Part shown: positions 5,877-5,981 of the stretch, one piece after another
How positions within the stretch are numbered: position 1 is the stretch's first letter
Layout of the letters: each line of letters starts with the position of its first letter
From: an uncultured Bacteroidota bacterium
GTDB lineage: Bacteria; Bacteroidota; Bacteroidia; Chitinophagales; Chitinophagaceae
NCBI GenBank assembly: GCA_903906615.1
Contig: CAIVKT010000023.1
Coordinates: 1 to 5,981, forward strand
Length of the DNA stretch: 5,981 nucleotides
Reading direction: 5' to 3'
Notes under the pieces: generated by a model
What the model was told of the DNA's origin: nothing
The model's database searches: none
What the model saw: the letters and a program-made list of their open reading frames with translations, nothing else
Made by a program: the position numbers and the translations under genes

Positions 5877-5884
5877 TAAATTTG
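5877..5884 (+). promoter_or_regulatory. Possible transposase -7 box (TAAATTTG)
   Basis: TAAATTTG matches TAnnTTTG perfectly and lies 21 bp before the transposase ATG. A second match, TAATTTTG, is at 5859-5866. The area is AT-rich, so chance matches are possible, and no convincing -33 box is present at the usual spacing. Confidence 0.3.
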
Positions 5885-5905
5885 TAGCTTTATCCTCCAA
5901 AAACG

Positions 5906-5981
5906 ATGGTACGCTACAAGGTTACTCTAACAGAGGAAGAACGATTGCAGTTAAAAGCGATAATGAGCAAAGGCAAGCACA
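5906..5981 (+). CDS. IS630-family transposase, N-terminus (partial)
   Basis: The frame starts with ATG at 5906-5908 and is open to the window edge. The 25 visible residues begin MVRYKVTLTEEERLQLK and continue to 'IMSKGKH', the start of the helix-turn-helix DNA-binding domain of IS630-type transposases, which I recognise from many Bacteroidota elements. The full protein is a DDE transposase that moves the element by cut and paste at TA sites. The catalytic residues are outside the window, so intactness cannot be judged. IS630 transposases are often split over two frames, which also cannot be tested here. Confidence 0.78.
   Translation, partial: MVRYKVTLTEEERLQLKAIMSKGKH

Larger units (their letters stand above)
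5843..5981 (+). mobile_element. Left end of an IS630-family insertion sequence (partial)
   Basis: The element is inferred from the transposase start at 5906. IS630 elements insert at TA, and TA dinucleotides at 5843-5844 and 5859-5860 are the candidate left boundaries. The terminal inverted repeat cannot be confirmed because the right end is outside the window. The exact start is therefore uncertain by about 20 bp. Confidence 0.5.

Overview
The window looks like chromosome of a member of the Bacteroidota, plausibly Chitinophagales-like. The evidence is the protein style (a crotonase-fold enzyme, DnaJ and GrpE, a small beta-barrel protein ending in Phe), the general lack of Shine-Dalgarno sequences, and TAnnTTTG -7 promoter boxes of the Bacteroidota sigma factor upstream of two genes. 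This is inference from sequence alone; the genus is not determined.

Layout. Positions 1-98 hold the last codons of argS (arginyl-tRNA synthetase). One base later comes an RsmB/NOP2-family rRNA cytosine-5 methyltransferase on the same strand (100-1197), so the two probably form a translation-related operon. An enoyl-CoA hydratase/isomerase-family gene (1187-1963, minus) converges on it with an 11-bp overlap. Positions 1964-2547 are non-coding and full of short repeats and hairpins. Next, on the minus strand, is the heat-shock co-chaperone pair grpE (3968-4549) and dnaJ (2548-3717), separated by about 250 bp of degenerate heptamer repeats and leader hairpins. A divergent spacer (4550-4736) carries a good grpE promoter and a perfect 15-bp-arm palindrome. 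It leads to a secreted, probable outer-membrane beta-barrel protein (4737-5390, plus). After a 204-bp gap there is a short AT-rich exported protein (5595-5861) that appears to be cut off by an IS630-family element, whose transposase begins at 5906 and runs out of the window.

How the genes work together. DnaJ and GrpE are the J-domain co-chaperone and nucleotide-exchange factor of the DnaK (Hsp70) cycle; dnaK itself is not here. ArgS and the RsmB-like enzyme both serve translation. The crotonase-family enzyme and the two exported proteins have no visible functional link to them.

Novelty. I see no undescribed multi-gene system. The most unusual content is in the spacers: several different families of short repeats and palindromes packed around the grpE-dnaJ locus, and the IS630 junction at the right edge.
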